A stretch of 11,283 nt of DNA from Stephanodiscus triporus. Taxonomy: Eukaryota; Bacillariophyta; Thalassiosirophyceae; Thalassiosirales; Thalassiosiraceae. Each line of letters begins with the position of its first letter. The stretch's first letter is position 1. This document shows, one piece after another, positions 1 to 7,477 of this stretch. The position numbers and the translations under genes were made by a program. The stretch lies in NCBI GenBank assembly GCA_036939755.1, contig JALLAZ010000909.1:1-11283 (forward strand), written 5' to 3'. The notes beneath the pieces are model-generated. The model was not told the DNA's origin. It saw nothing but the letters and a program-made list of their open reading frames with translations, and made no database searches.

Positions 1-484
1 AGTCCTTTCTCAGTTGTTACCGGACTCGTAGTAGGTATCTTCTAGTTTTGCAGTAGCGAGTGTACGATAGAGAGCGGAGGTATGTAGGAGTATGTACGAC
101 TTACTCTACATATTGGAATAGTACATATTTTTTTAGGCATCGTATTATTGTACTAGTATCATCGGAGTGTGACTCCTCGAGCATCGATTATTTCCGAATG
201 AGAACTCTTACGTTGTTATGGTAGGTAACCGTGGCAAGGAATGTGCCGGCGGGGCGCCGCCTCCTCCATCCAGTATCTTATCTACTTCATGGCATTACAA
301 AATGAACAGAGTTAGACTGTGTCGGTAAACGACATGGTGAACGGTCGAAGGAAGGCGGCATCTTTCATGTTGCATTTTGTAGAGTCAAATTCGCAAAGTT
401 TGTCAGACGCTGATTGCTGATCATCCTCTCAGCGCAGACTGCACATTCATTTGAAGGAATTCTTCTGCCACTCCAACACCCACA
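1..484. other. Upstream flank of the MATE gene, no gene seen
   Basis: No reading frame here looks coding in any of the six frames, and I see no RNA gene or clear core promoter motif. The stretch presumably holds the promoter and 5' UTR of the MATE gene that starts at 485. Several ATG triplets occur before that start (for example near 301, 332 and 366), so the transcription start site would decide whether the mRNA carries upstream ORFs. Confidence 0.5.
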
Positions 485-2683
485 ATGGCAAATCAGGTGC
501 TGGACGTCTACGAAGCCATCATGGACGGTTCATACGGTCCGGTCAATCATCGCCATCGACATCTATCCATGTCGGCCACGGACGATTACATCTACGAAGA
601 CTACGTCGTGACGACCATCGACCCAGGGAACACATTGTTCTACATTGCCCTGTTTATTTCAGTAGGATCAATCGCAGGGGTGTCGCTTGTTGTATGGCTA
701 TGTAGATGCTTCTGTCCATCACACGACCCTCGAATCAGTGACGCGGAAGTCTCGGCAAACGCAACCACTGCCGATAATATGGTATTTAGGAGGGCGATAA
801 TTTCACGGGAGATAACGAAAGAGGAAAGAGCGTCCATGCTCCGCCTACAGTTGGAAACTGCTTGTAATATCGAGCATGACAGTGAAGCGCGGGGCGAAGA
901 TGGGGAAGTAGGTCTCGATAATCCTCAGACGCCACCCTCTGAATCAATCATGGGGAAGGAGCAGCTTGCCATCTGCGACGAAGAAAATTCCATGGACATT
1001 CCAGAGATTTTAAGGTTAGACGACACACGTACGCTGACATCGACCACTCCGGAGCAACAGGGAGCACATGAGAAAGACGATGATGTACATTGTGGTGAAA
1101 GTGAAGGAACATCTCCCTCGATGTCAATTTGCTCCCTGGATTATCTCTGGATAATTGTCAATTACGACAAAGAGACACATCGGTTGCTTCGCCTCGTCAT
1201 CCCTTTCACTGTCTCGTCCGTCATTCAAACCGCCTCAGAATTGATAACGGTTGCAATCATAGCTCAAACTCTCGGCACTGACCCCATGATCGCGTACGTC
1301 ATGGTGGAAACCATCACGGGAATCAGCGCCAGCTTTTTTGGAGGGTTGGTACAAGCAGTCACTACACTATCCAGTATGGCCTACGGGGCGGAGAATCACG
1401 AATTGGCCGGGAGGTACGTCCAAGCAGGATGCGTCCTTTACATCATATGCGAAATCCCAATGGTCGCTATATGGCGCGTCGCCATTGGAAAGATCCTTCT
1501 ACTCATGGGATTCGACGATATAGTTGTGGCGTTGGCGGAGGAATATGTAGTTGTGCAGGTAGTGATTCACATATTGATGGGGATGGACCAAAGCCTACGT
1601 GCTTTCTTACAAGTTATCGAGAGGGAGAAATTTGCTAACTTCCTCTTCGTCGTCAGCAATATTGTCGGTGTAGGGCTCGTGGCGCTGTTTGCGGTCCAGT
1701 TTGATGCAAGCCTGTTCGCCCTTGGCCTCGTCATTTTGAGTAACCACGGCGTTCTTGCCATTCTCTATGCAATTATCCCTTCGGCGATGGGATGGATCAG
1801 AGAATTCGAAGCTGGATTATTCGGCAAATGTGCGTGTAGGGATGGGTCTGTGGTGAAGGACGTTTTTAGAGTTGGGACGCCCCTTGGATTTGGGAGTCTG
1901 TTGGCGTATACCGAGTGGGAGATATTGACAGTATTTGCTGCAATCCTAGGGCCCGCAGAAGCTGCCACGTGGGCAATCATGGGCTACGTCTGGGACGTCT
2001 TCGAATCGACAACTGAAGCTATTGGCGACGCAGCTGAGGTACGGGTTGCCTATCAATTAGGAAGGGGTCGCCCTGCAACCGCGAAGCTAGCCGGCTACAA
2101 ATCGATGTTCCTCGGACTCATCTTTTCGATTGTGGTGTCTGTTGTTTTCATCAGCTTGACCAATGTCCTGCCATCTTGGCTAACGCACGACGAAACTATT
2201 CAGGATATGTTGGTTGAAATGTTTCCACTAGTTGCCTTAGGAAATGTTACCATGTCCATGGGAATGGTATGTTGGGCAATTGTGGGTGCGCAGGGACGAT
2301 ACCATTTGTCAACCACGATTGCAATTGCGTGCTCATTTATTGTGACGATTCCTATTGGGTTAGTTGTGACAATTTGGATGAGAATCGATCTTCAGGGCTT
2401 GACGTTTGCAGTTGTTACCGGTTACTCTGTCACAGCAATGCTTTTATCAGCATTAATAGTATTGTCAGACTGGGAAATGCTGTCAAAGAAGATTCAGGAA
2501 CAAGTGGCTGCTGATGATCTTTCTGATTCTTCTGACGATGATAGCTCATATTCAAGTTCAGGCAGTCACTCAAGGGATATTCAGAATGCGCAAAACCATA
2601 ATGATGATTGTTGGAACCCCCAAGGACGGGTACATATGCAAAGTACCCTTACCGAGGGCTCCGTTAATGCATTTAGGCACTAA
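485..2683 (+). CDS. MATE-family efflux transporter with N-terminal membrane anchor and acidic linker
   Basis: Intact 732-codon frame, no intron needed. The ATG lies in a good eukaryotic context (CACAATGGC) and the stop is TAA. Residues 50-73 form one hydrophobic segment followed by a Cys-rich juxtamembrane stretch (CRCFC). Residues about 80-225 are hydrophilic and acidic, probably disordered. Residues about 230-665 carry roughly twelve hydrophobic segments with MATE features, including the second-half signature AAEVRVAYQLGRGRP (516-530). The tail is a Ser/Asp run (about 677-695) ending at residue 732. MATE proteins export cationic drugs, organic acids or other metabolites by H+ or Na+ antiport. 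Substrate and membrane cannot be told from sequence. MATE cores are usually 450-500 residues, so the excess length is the N-terminal extension. Its last transmembrane-proximal motif (SDWEMLSKK, 661-669) recurs as a relic near 4810. Family call is from my reading of motifs and hydropathy, not a search. Confidence 0.86.
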   Translation: MANQVLDVYEAIMDGSYGPVNHRHRHLSMSATDDYIYEDYVVTTIDPGNTLFYIALFISVGSIAGVSLVVWLCRCFCPSHDPRISDAEVSANATTADNMVFRRAIISREITKEERASMLRLQLETACNIEHDSEARGEDGEVGLDNPQTPPSESIMGKEQLAICDEENSMDIPEILRLDDTRTLTSTTPEQQGAHEKDDDVHCGESEGTSPSMSICSLDYLWIIVNYDKETHRLLRLVIPFTVSSVIQTASELITVAIIAQTLGTDPMIAYVMVETITGISASFFGGLVQAVTTLSSMAYGAENHELAGRYVQAGCVLYIICEIPMVAIWRVAIGKILLLMGFDDIVVALAEEYVVVQVVIHILMGMDQSLRAFLQVIEREKFANFLFVVSNIVGVGLVALFAVQFDASLFALGLVILSNHGVLAILYAIIPSAMGWIREFEAGLFGKCACRDGSVVKDVFRVGTPLGFGSLLAYTEWEILTVFAAILGPAEAATWAIMGYVWDVFESTTEAIGDAAEVRVAYQLGRGRPATAKLAGYKSMFLGLIFSIVVSVVFISLTNVLPSWLTHDETIQDMLVEMFPLVALGNVTMSMGMVCWAIVGAQGRYHLSTTIAIACSFIVTIPIGLVVTIWMRIDLQGLTFAVVTGYSVTAMLLSALIVLSDWEMLSKKIQEQVAADDLSDSSDDDSSYSSSGSHSRDIQNAQNHNDDCWNPQGRVHMQSTLTEGSVNAFRH

Positions 2684-2750
2684 CAATGATGGCCCCCCGA
2701 AGTCTCAAGGCCAAACAGATTGTCTGGAGGTACCACCACCAACCTCACCT

Positions 2751-2911
2751 GTAAGTGTATTTTCCTCCCAATCATGAGATACCATGACGAAGCGTAAGTC
2801 TGGGGTTACCCATTGCGATTCATACCTTGGGGTTGGAGTTAGGGGTTTAGGTCAGGGGCGGTATGTGCATGGAAGATAGAGTATCTGTTCCCTAACGTGT
2901 TGTAATTTTAG
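2751..2911 (+). other. Possible 3' UTR intron (weak)
   Basis: A consensus-like donor GTAAGT begins at 2751 and an acceptor-like TAATTTTAG ends at 2911, 68 bases and more after the MATE stop codon. The spacing (161 bases) is larger than the coding introns found in this window (87-109). Only transcript data could show whether it is used. It would not alter the protein. Confidence 0.15.
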
Positions 2912-2915
2912 ATTT

Positions 2916-2931
2916 GCCTCCTCTCGGAGGC
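2916..2931 (+). repeat. Short perfect hairpin
   Basis: GCCTCC (2916-2921), a TCTC loop, then GGAGGC (2926-2931). It may sit in the MATE 3' UTR. No function is implied by the sequence alone. Confidence 0.5.
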
Positions 2932-3383
2932 GATATTCTCTCTCTTCTATGCTTGAGTAAAAGAAACAAACAATTATTCAACGTTCATCTCGATTTTGCA
3001 TCTCTTGGCCGCAAAATTCGTTGAGATTCCTCTCCCCCCCCTCCCCTCCGACCTGTCACCACCTAAAACAGGAGCAACCCATGCCATGAGGTGGAAGCTT
3101 TCCTGTGTTGCGTGTTGTTTCCTGACAAGCCATGATCGTGACCACGAGGCCAAACTTCCGACCACACCTCCACATCTCTTTGCGCTGCCGCTTCTCGTCT
3201 TCCCTGGCTGGTTGTTGTGTCGTCTCTTGTCATGCCGCCACTCATTGCGCCGCCACTGTGCGGCAACCACCCTCTCACGGTGCAATCCCTGGGATCACCT
3301 AATGATGTGGTACTTGCGCTGTAAAGGACTGCTCATGAGCTTGTTAAAAATTGAAATAAATAAAAAGATTTTGAAAAACCAAT

Positions 3384-3407
3384 CTCACCTTTTTTCGTCA
3401 AGGTGAG
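3384..3407 (+). repeat. Inverted repeat, 8-bp arms
   Basis: CTCACCTT (3384-3391) is followed after 8 bases by its exact complement AAGGTGAG (3400-3407). It stands at the left edge of the stretch that contains decayed coding sequence (3465-4534). A second inverted repeat lies at 3464-3481. Neither has a matching partner that I can find on the right side, so I do not call them transposon ends. Confidence 0.6.
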
Positions 3408-3463
3408 GGTTATTGCCGAGCAATGGCGCCAACCATGAGCAAACCACTGGGCAAGAACCTGTG

Positions 3464-3481
3464 ACCACCTGAGCAGGTGGT
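3464..3481 (+). repeat. Inverted repeat, 7-bp arms
   Basis: ACCACCT (3464-3470), a GAGC loop, then AGGTGGT (3475-3481). It lies immediately at the beginning of the open frame 3465-3827. Confidence 0.6.
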
Positions 3482-3827
3482 GCTTGACAATGACCTTTAC
3501 ACTAGGTTGAAGAGTGAGACAATCAAGGCTCTCACCTATGCAACTCTCGCACTCAAGCAAATGAGTGAGAGAGAATTTGATTCTTGCCGCAACACATTCT
3601 TTCTCACCTCAAGAAATGGAATGGTTCTTGTTGTCAAGCGAGTCACCCCATTTGTCAAGCATGTTCTTCGTGCCTACCTACAAGGTGTGGAAGAGTCTAC
3701 TCCTATGCGGCTTTGGAAGAGAGGATTTGCCTCCTTTACAACTTTGAGGGATTCTATTAAAACCAAAAATCAACCTCACTGCTTGGGTACAAAACCCAAC
3801 CGACTACCCAGCATGCAATTTGAATAG
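3465..3827 (+). pseudogene. Unrecognised open frame, possible decayed gene fragment
   Basis: An open stretch of 120 codons without an early ATG, ending in TAG at 3825-3827. The same frame is also open upstream from about 3393 to a TGA at 3462-3464. The translation begins PPEQVVLDNDLYTRLKSET and has an amphipathic, protein-like composition (many K, R, T, L and few low-complexity runs). I recognise no family. Because the frame has a stop just before it and is followed by a broken Cys-rich frame, a fragment of a decayed gene or mobile element is more likely than a working gene. It could also be chance, or an exon of a gene whose other exons I cannot see. Confidence 0.3.
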
Positions 3828-3852
3828 AGTATGGTTTCCTCCATGTAGTTAG

Positions 3853-4534
3853 ATGGGAGTGACATCCCACACATGTTTTGGATGTGGCACAAAAAGCTAC
3901 AAAAAGCCCAATATAGTACATAAGACTGCCAGGGAAAATGCAAGAAAAAAACGGCCAGGAAATATTACCTATGGCTCCTGGTGGTACCCGGCCAGTCAAG
4001 CTTGCTGTATCTCAGTGTGCAGCAAATGGAACAAGAGGTTGCTTGACTTCCAACTGCCTGAATAAGATTCAATTATGTTTGAATGATTGATCAGGTCAAG
4101 GGTACTGTAGGATGTGCACACCTGCACCACTTTGCCCAACTAATCACTGTTCTTTCCCTGGGTGCACCAATGGCAAGAAATACGACGGTAAGTGTAAATC
4201 TCATGCTGACCCAAACAACACCAAATACATTGCTCAGAAAAAGAGGGATGCAGAAGGGTAGCAACGCGTAAATCAGAGAAGAAAAAATAGAATATTAAGT
4301 TTATCTAAGAACACCTGCCTGCATACCTTCTGTCGCTCCCAAGAAGCCAAAGCAAAAGCACTGCGATCATCAACCCATGATGCTGCAAATAATGCCCATA
4401 TATGGCTCGTCGCCCTCACATGCCACCACTGTGGACTTCGAACACAACAACGCATTGCCGACATCAGCGACAACAATGACGATAGGAGGTACTCATGGGG
4501 ATCATCACGGGGCGTATCTCACACATCGAGCTGA
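3853..4534 (+). pseudogene. Decayed Cys-rich zinc-finger-like coding region
   Basis: Frame starting at 3917 runs to TGA at 4532-4534 but is interrupted by TGA at 4088-4090 and TAG at 4259-4261. The conceptual product is rich in Cys pairs: CAANGTRGC, GYCRMC, then CSFPGCTNGKKYDGKCKSH, a CX4CX9CX2H arrangement, and after the second stop CLHTFC and LTCHHCG. The spacing and flanking residues resemble the short Cys/His repeats of the CSxxGC...GG.C..H type that I recall as common in algal and oomycete predicted proteins. Just upstream, a different frame (from 3853) reads HTCFGCGTKS, suggesting at least one frameshift. No intron of plausible size removes the TGA. I infer a pseudogene or mobile-element remnant, function unknown. 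Confidence 0.5.
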
Positions 4535-4793
4535 AGTATTGACCACGGAAAAGCACTATACAAAAACCTTATTGTGACACCACAGCATCATTGCATCGGG
4601 GTGGCAAGAGTGAACAGCATTGTGCCAGCCCTCCTTTGGTATCTAATTAGTGTATAGCATTGGTCATAGTTTGAAGTATGAGGATGTGCAGTCTTGATGG
4701 GGTTTTGCATTGGTTTGTTGGATGCAAGCATCAGCACTAAGAATAAAGGAGGGGTGCATGTAGTGATGAATGAATCTTGGTTTTGTTGGCTGG
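4535..4793. other. Non-coding spacer
   Basis: About 260 bases with no supported reading frame. A small palindrome GATGC-AA-GCATC lies near 4720-4731. Otherwise I see nothing in it. Confidence 0.4.
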
Positions 4794-4880
4794 AATAAAT
4801 AGTAATGTCAGACTGGGAAATGCTGTCGGAGAAGGTTCATGAACAAGTGTCCCCAATGATTCCTCATCTTGTTCTGGCAC
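4794..4880 (+). pseudogene. Relic copy of the MATE gene 3' coding end
   Basis: Bases 4801-4849 match 2458-2506 of the MATE gene at 44 of 49 positions by hand alignment. Similarity fades to about 4794 on the left and, after a one-base offset, to about 4880 on the right. The translated core is SDWEMLSEKVHEQV against SDWEMLSKKIQEQV in the intact gene, and two of the three changes are conservative (I/V, Q/H). That hints that it descends from a paralogous MATE gene rather than from a recent copy of this one. No upstream MATE sequence precedes it: a TAA-containing AT-rich stretch (GGAATAAATAG) lies directly upstream. It ends in TGA near 4916 after an unrelated tail. Confidence 0.65.
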
Positions 4881-4958
4881 GCGACCAAGAGAAAGTTTAC
4901 CAGCAAACTAACACTTGACGCGTTAGTAAACAAGGCGGCTTGATAGCTTTTGGTTAAT

Positions 4959-6238
4959 TTATTCTCCGATATTGTATCTTCCCTTCAATCTTTTGAATAT
5001 GTTCCATTCCCTACCCGGGAATTTCGCGAGCATCGCCCTCATTTCATCTACCTTGTCCGGCTCGTTCTCCTCGACTACACGGATGCACATCTCTCCGGGT
5101 GCGAGTTTCTCGTACCCGGAGGGCATCCCGTTCTTGGGCGGGGGCCTTTCCGTCCATATCCTCCAAGTCCGGGACTCGTCGTGTATACGTAGGCTCAGTC
5201 CTCCCCCGGCGGAATCGTACGCCTTCTGCAGCAGGGCGTCGGCCTCGCCAAAATCCTTCCTCCTCCGCGCCCCATCGCGCTTCGAGAGCAATCGCATCAC
5301 GAGGCCCGAGTCCACCAATGCGTCGCTCTCGGGATTCGTCGGAATTTGCCTCCATGGCTTGGGTCCCCCCCAACGACCCTCGCCCTTGATGTCCGACACG
5401 ACCCCGGGCACGCCGCCATGCTTCGTGTCCGTCCACCACAGCTTCAGACGATCGTCCAGGTGCACGCCGTAGTCCTCCTTCAGACGCTCGCGCAGCTGGT
5501 CGCTCATCTTATAGTTATTCTGACGACGTTGCGCGTCGCGCTTTTGTATCATGTCCACTATTTCCCTCATCTCGTCGTCCTTGAGGTTGTACCAATCGTC
5601 GACCCCCCCGTCCTCGTCCTTGTCGTTGGCTCGTTTCCACTCGGTTGGTATTGCGGACTTCTTCATTTGCCGCGATCCGCCGTCGTCGCTCTTGCGCGAT
5701 TCGTAATCGCCCCCCTTCCTGCTCCCGCCCCCGCTCCTCGATTCGTCGCGCTTGCTCGACTCCTGAACATCCCCCCTCACGTACAGCCTCGCGCCGTTCA
5801 TCGGATGGTTCCTCATCTCGCGTATCGCCGCCCGCGCCATGGACGGGGTCTCGAACTGCACGATCCCGCACCGTTTGGATTTGCCGGTCCTATCGTCGAT
5901 GCTCACCGAGGCGAATACGACCTCGCCCCCTACCATGGATCGTTTGAAGTGGTCCTTAAGCTGTCGTCGGGAATGACGAGTGGGGAAAAAGTGAGGAACG
6001 TGACGGATCGGCGCCGCAAAAAACGAAATAAGGACGAACGAGAAAAAAGGCGCCGCACACGCATCTTACATCCTTCCACGTGGCCTCTTCGGGCAGGCCC
6101 TGAACAAATACCCTGGTCCCTTGAAAGTCGTCCCTGAACGTGGCGGCTTCACCCACCTCGCCACCGCCGACCGGTCGGATGCCACGAGGCGCGCCGACGG
6201 TCTCATTGGGGTCGAACTCGTCGTCATTGTCATCGGCA

Positions 6239-6273
<35 letters not shown>

Positions 6274-7203
6274 CTCGACGTCGCTGTCCCACTCGTCCTC
6301 GCTCTCCTCCTCCCCGTCCCTCGCGAAGACAAGGTTGTCCGCGCCAGACAGACGATTGAGGTCGTCGATCCTACCCTGGAGGCCCCGCGTCCCCCCCCCC
6401 TCCTCCTCCTCCTCCTCCTCCTCCCTTTCCTCCTCGGCGACGGGCCCCGCCCGTCCGACGACCCGGGACGGAGTCGTCCGCCCCTCTGCCGCGGGTCCAC
6501 CCGCGTGATCGTCCGTCGTCGCGCTCGGGGCGCCGTCGTCCACGTCGCCGTCGACGACGACCTCGATCCCGTCCTCCCCCCCCGTCGACGCGCGCCCGAT
6601 CCCCGCCCTCCTCTCCTTCCTCCCTCCCGGAACGTTCGACCACCTCTGCTTCTTCGTCTGCGTCGTCGTCGTCCTCGTCGATCTCGAAGACGACGTCGAC
6701 GACGACGACGACGACGCGGGCCTATTCCCGACCCTGCCCGGATTCACGACGCCGGACCCTAGCCTCTCGACGAGCTGGGCCTTGATCCCGGAGACCTTGA
6801 GCCCGCGAGATTTGAGCAGACCGCGTAGGTCGGACACGGTCATCGAATCGTAATCGTTATCGTCACCGTCGTCGTCGGCCCCGGCCGAGCGAATCATCAT
6901 CGACGATGCCTCGGTCGGCGGACGACGATTGCGCGCGAACGACGACGTCGAGAAGAACGCGAACGACGACGACGACAAAGAGGAGTGGGGGTTCGACGGA
7001 CCGACGTACGCGCGACGCGGACGACGCGCCCTGCCGGCGGCGGCTCGCCCTCGGAACGCCGCGAGGCCGACGACGGTCGTGGTCGTCGTCGTCGTCGTCG
7101 TCCCCCGCAGCAGCGCGGGGACGAGGGGGGGGGCGGCGGCGAGGAGCATGACGACTACGACGGCTGCTGCTACTGATGCTCCGGACGCAGTCGTCGCTGT
7201 CAT
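4959..7203 (-). CDS. Probably plastid-targeted SAP + RRM RNA-binding protein with two CysRS-C-terminus-like motifs
   Basis: Two exons, join(7203..6070, 5960..4959), 711 codons plus TAA. The start at 7203 is the first in-frame ATG; the open frame further upstream has none. Residues 9-32 are hydrophobic (signal peptide-like), then comes GLAAFRG (46-52) and an Arg/Ser/Ala-rich stretch, as in secondary-plastid presequences. A SAP motif lies at about 120-150 (VSDLRGLLKSRGLKVSG), a poly-Glu run at about 257-268 and a poly-Asp run at about 311-322. The RRM is at about 364-442, with RNP2-like RVFVQGL in exon 1 and RNP1-like KRCGIVQFE in exon 2, so the intron splits the domain. Two helical motifs follow at about 509-554 and 599-647 (both KRD..RR...[YF]..[SA]D.L, then W..WT), resembling the cysteinyl-tRNA synthetase C-terminal region. 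SAP and RRM modules bind nucleic acid, so a plastid RNA or nucleoid role is inferred, not shown. It is divergent from the aminotransferase gene. Confidence 0.85.
5961..6069 (-). other. Intron of the SAP-RRM gene (109 bases, phase 0)
   Basis: On the minus strand the donor GTAAGA follows the codon for Asp in TWKD, and the acceptor ACGACAG precedes CTTAAGGAC. Joining gives TWKD-LKDHFKRSMVGGE, which restores a continuous RRM between its RNP2 and RNP1 motifs. Without splicing the frame runs into a stop at about 5956. Confidence 0.88.
6241..6273 (+). repeat. Trinucleotide repeat (GTC)11 in coding sequence
   Basis: Eleven perfect GTC units on the plus strand, read as GAC codons (Asp) in the minus-strand SAP-RRM gene. 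Shorter interrupted GTC/GAC runs occur at about 6660-6715, 6940-6985 and 7078-7102. They lie in linkers outside the folded domains. Confidence 0.95.
6391..6424 (+). repeat. C10 homopolymer followed by (TCC)n tract
   Basis: Ten C residues (6391-6400) followed by perfect TCC units to about 6424. On the coding minus strand this gives a poly-Glu stretch followed by Gly codons. The C10 run is a likely site of sequencing or polymerase slippage, but the frame is intact as given. Confidence 0.9.
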
Positions 7204-7259
7204 ATGTGCGCGGGAATTGTGTGAGCCGGTATCTGTCGCCGGGAGGAAAATGGGCGAAC

Positions 7260-7291
7260 GGGGGGGGGCGGGTGGGCGGGCCCGGGCGGGG
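7260..7291 (+). promoter_or_regulatory. G-quadruplex-prone tract
   Basis: Runs of nine, three, three, three, three and four G separated by one to three bases (7260-7268, 7270-7272, 7274-7276, 7278-7280, 7284-7286, 7288-7291). This satisfies the usual G3+N1-7 pattern for an intramolecular quadruplex. It lies 57 bases or more upstream of the SAP-RRM start, on the strand opposite its transcript. Confidence 0.75.
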
Positions 7292-7435
7292 TCTAGCTGC
7301 ACCAAACCGACGCAACGCCGAATCGATAGAGTATTATTTTGTATTTTGATGTTTTGTTCTTCGATTTTTGGGGAAGAAGTCAGTGGTACTTAGTGTGTGT
7401 GTGTTTTTTTAGTTTTTACCGGTGGTGGTGCTGAT

Positions 7436-7477
7436 ATGGCGGGAAGACAAAAAGGCGGGAAAATGGCGTCGCCATGA
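7436..7477 (+). promoter_or_regulatory. Upstream ORF 1 of the aminotransferase gene
   Basis: ATG at 7436 opens a 13-codon frame (MAGRQKGGKMASP) ending in TGA at 7475-7477. That stop overlaps the ATG of the next upstream ORF as ATGA (7474-7477). Whether it is in the mRNA depends on the transcription start. Confidence 0.35.

Larger units (their letters stand above)
2684..3383. other. Intergenic spacer after the MATE gene
   Basis: No supported gene. Frames of about 100-136 codons overlap on both strands at 2974-3406, but neither strand gives a recognisable protein. Items visible: a perfect 6-bp hairpin (GCCTCC/GGAGGC, 2916-2931), a 9-base direct repeat GCCGCCACT at 3234-3242 and 3249-3257, a C-rich tract near 3035-3050, and AT-rich sequence with AATAAA-like signals near 3353-3362. 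The MATE 3' UTR and poly(A) site should lie in the first part. Confidence 0.5.

Noticed and set aside
11..23. 13-base identity between 11-23 and 2409-2421 (CAGTTGTTACCGG)
   Set aside because: I considered a second MATE relic at the window edge, but flanking bases do not match and about one such 13-mer pair is expected by chance in a window this size.
2974..3406. Overlapping frames of 103 and 136 codons in the spacer after the MATE gene
   Set aside because: They lie on opposite strands over the same bases and show no recognisable motif or supporting start context.
4188..4240. Possible intron with donor GTAAGT at 4190 in the Cys-rich region
   Set aside because: It would cut through the CX4CX9CX2H unit, which reads smoothly without splicing, and would be shorter than the other introns here. 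It also would not remove either stop.
4535..4958. tRNA or small RNA gene in the spacer
   Set aside because: No cloverleaf, no A/B box pair and no conserved snRNA-like motif could be found by eye.
5956..6069. Treating the minus-strand frames at 4959-5936 and 5956-7305 as two separate genes
   Set aside because: The RRM is split between them, and a 109-base GT-AG intron in phase 0 joins RNP2 to RNP1 exactly. The second frame's ATG falls inside the RRM.
5346..6762. Long plus-strand open frames (263 and 213 codons) opposite the SAP-RRM gene
   Set aside because: They are the complement of a recognisable SAP/RRM coding sequence. In GC-rich DNA with GAC/GAG repeats, antisense stops are rare, and the translations are low-complexity without any domain.
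7204..7305. Start of the SAP-RRM protein upstream at 7305
   Set aside because: That codon is TTG, and no ATG occurs in frame before 7203. Starting at 7203 also puts the hydrophobic signal near the N-terminus.
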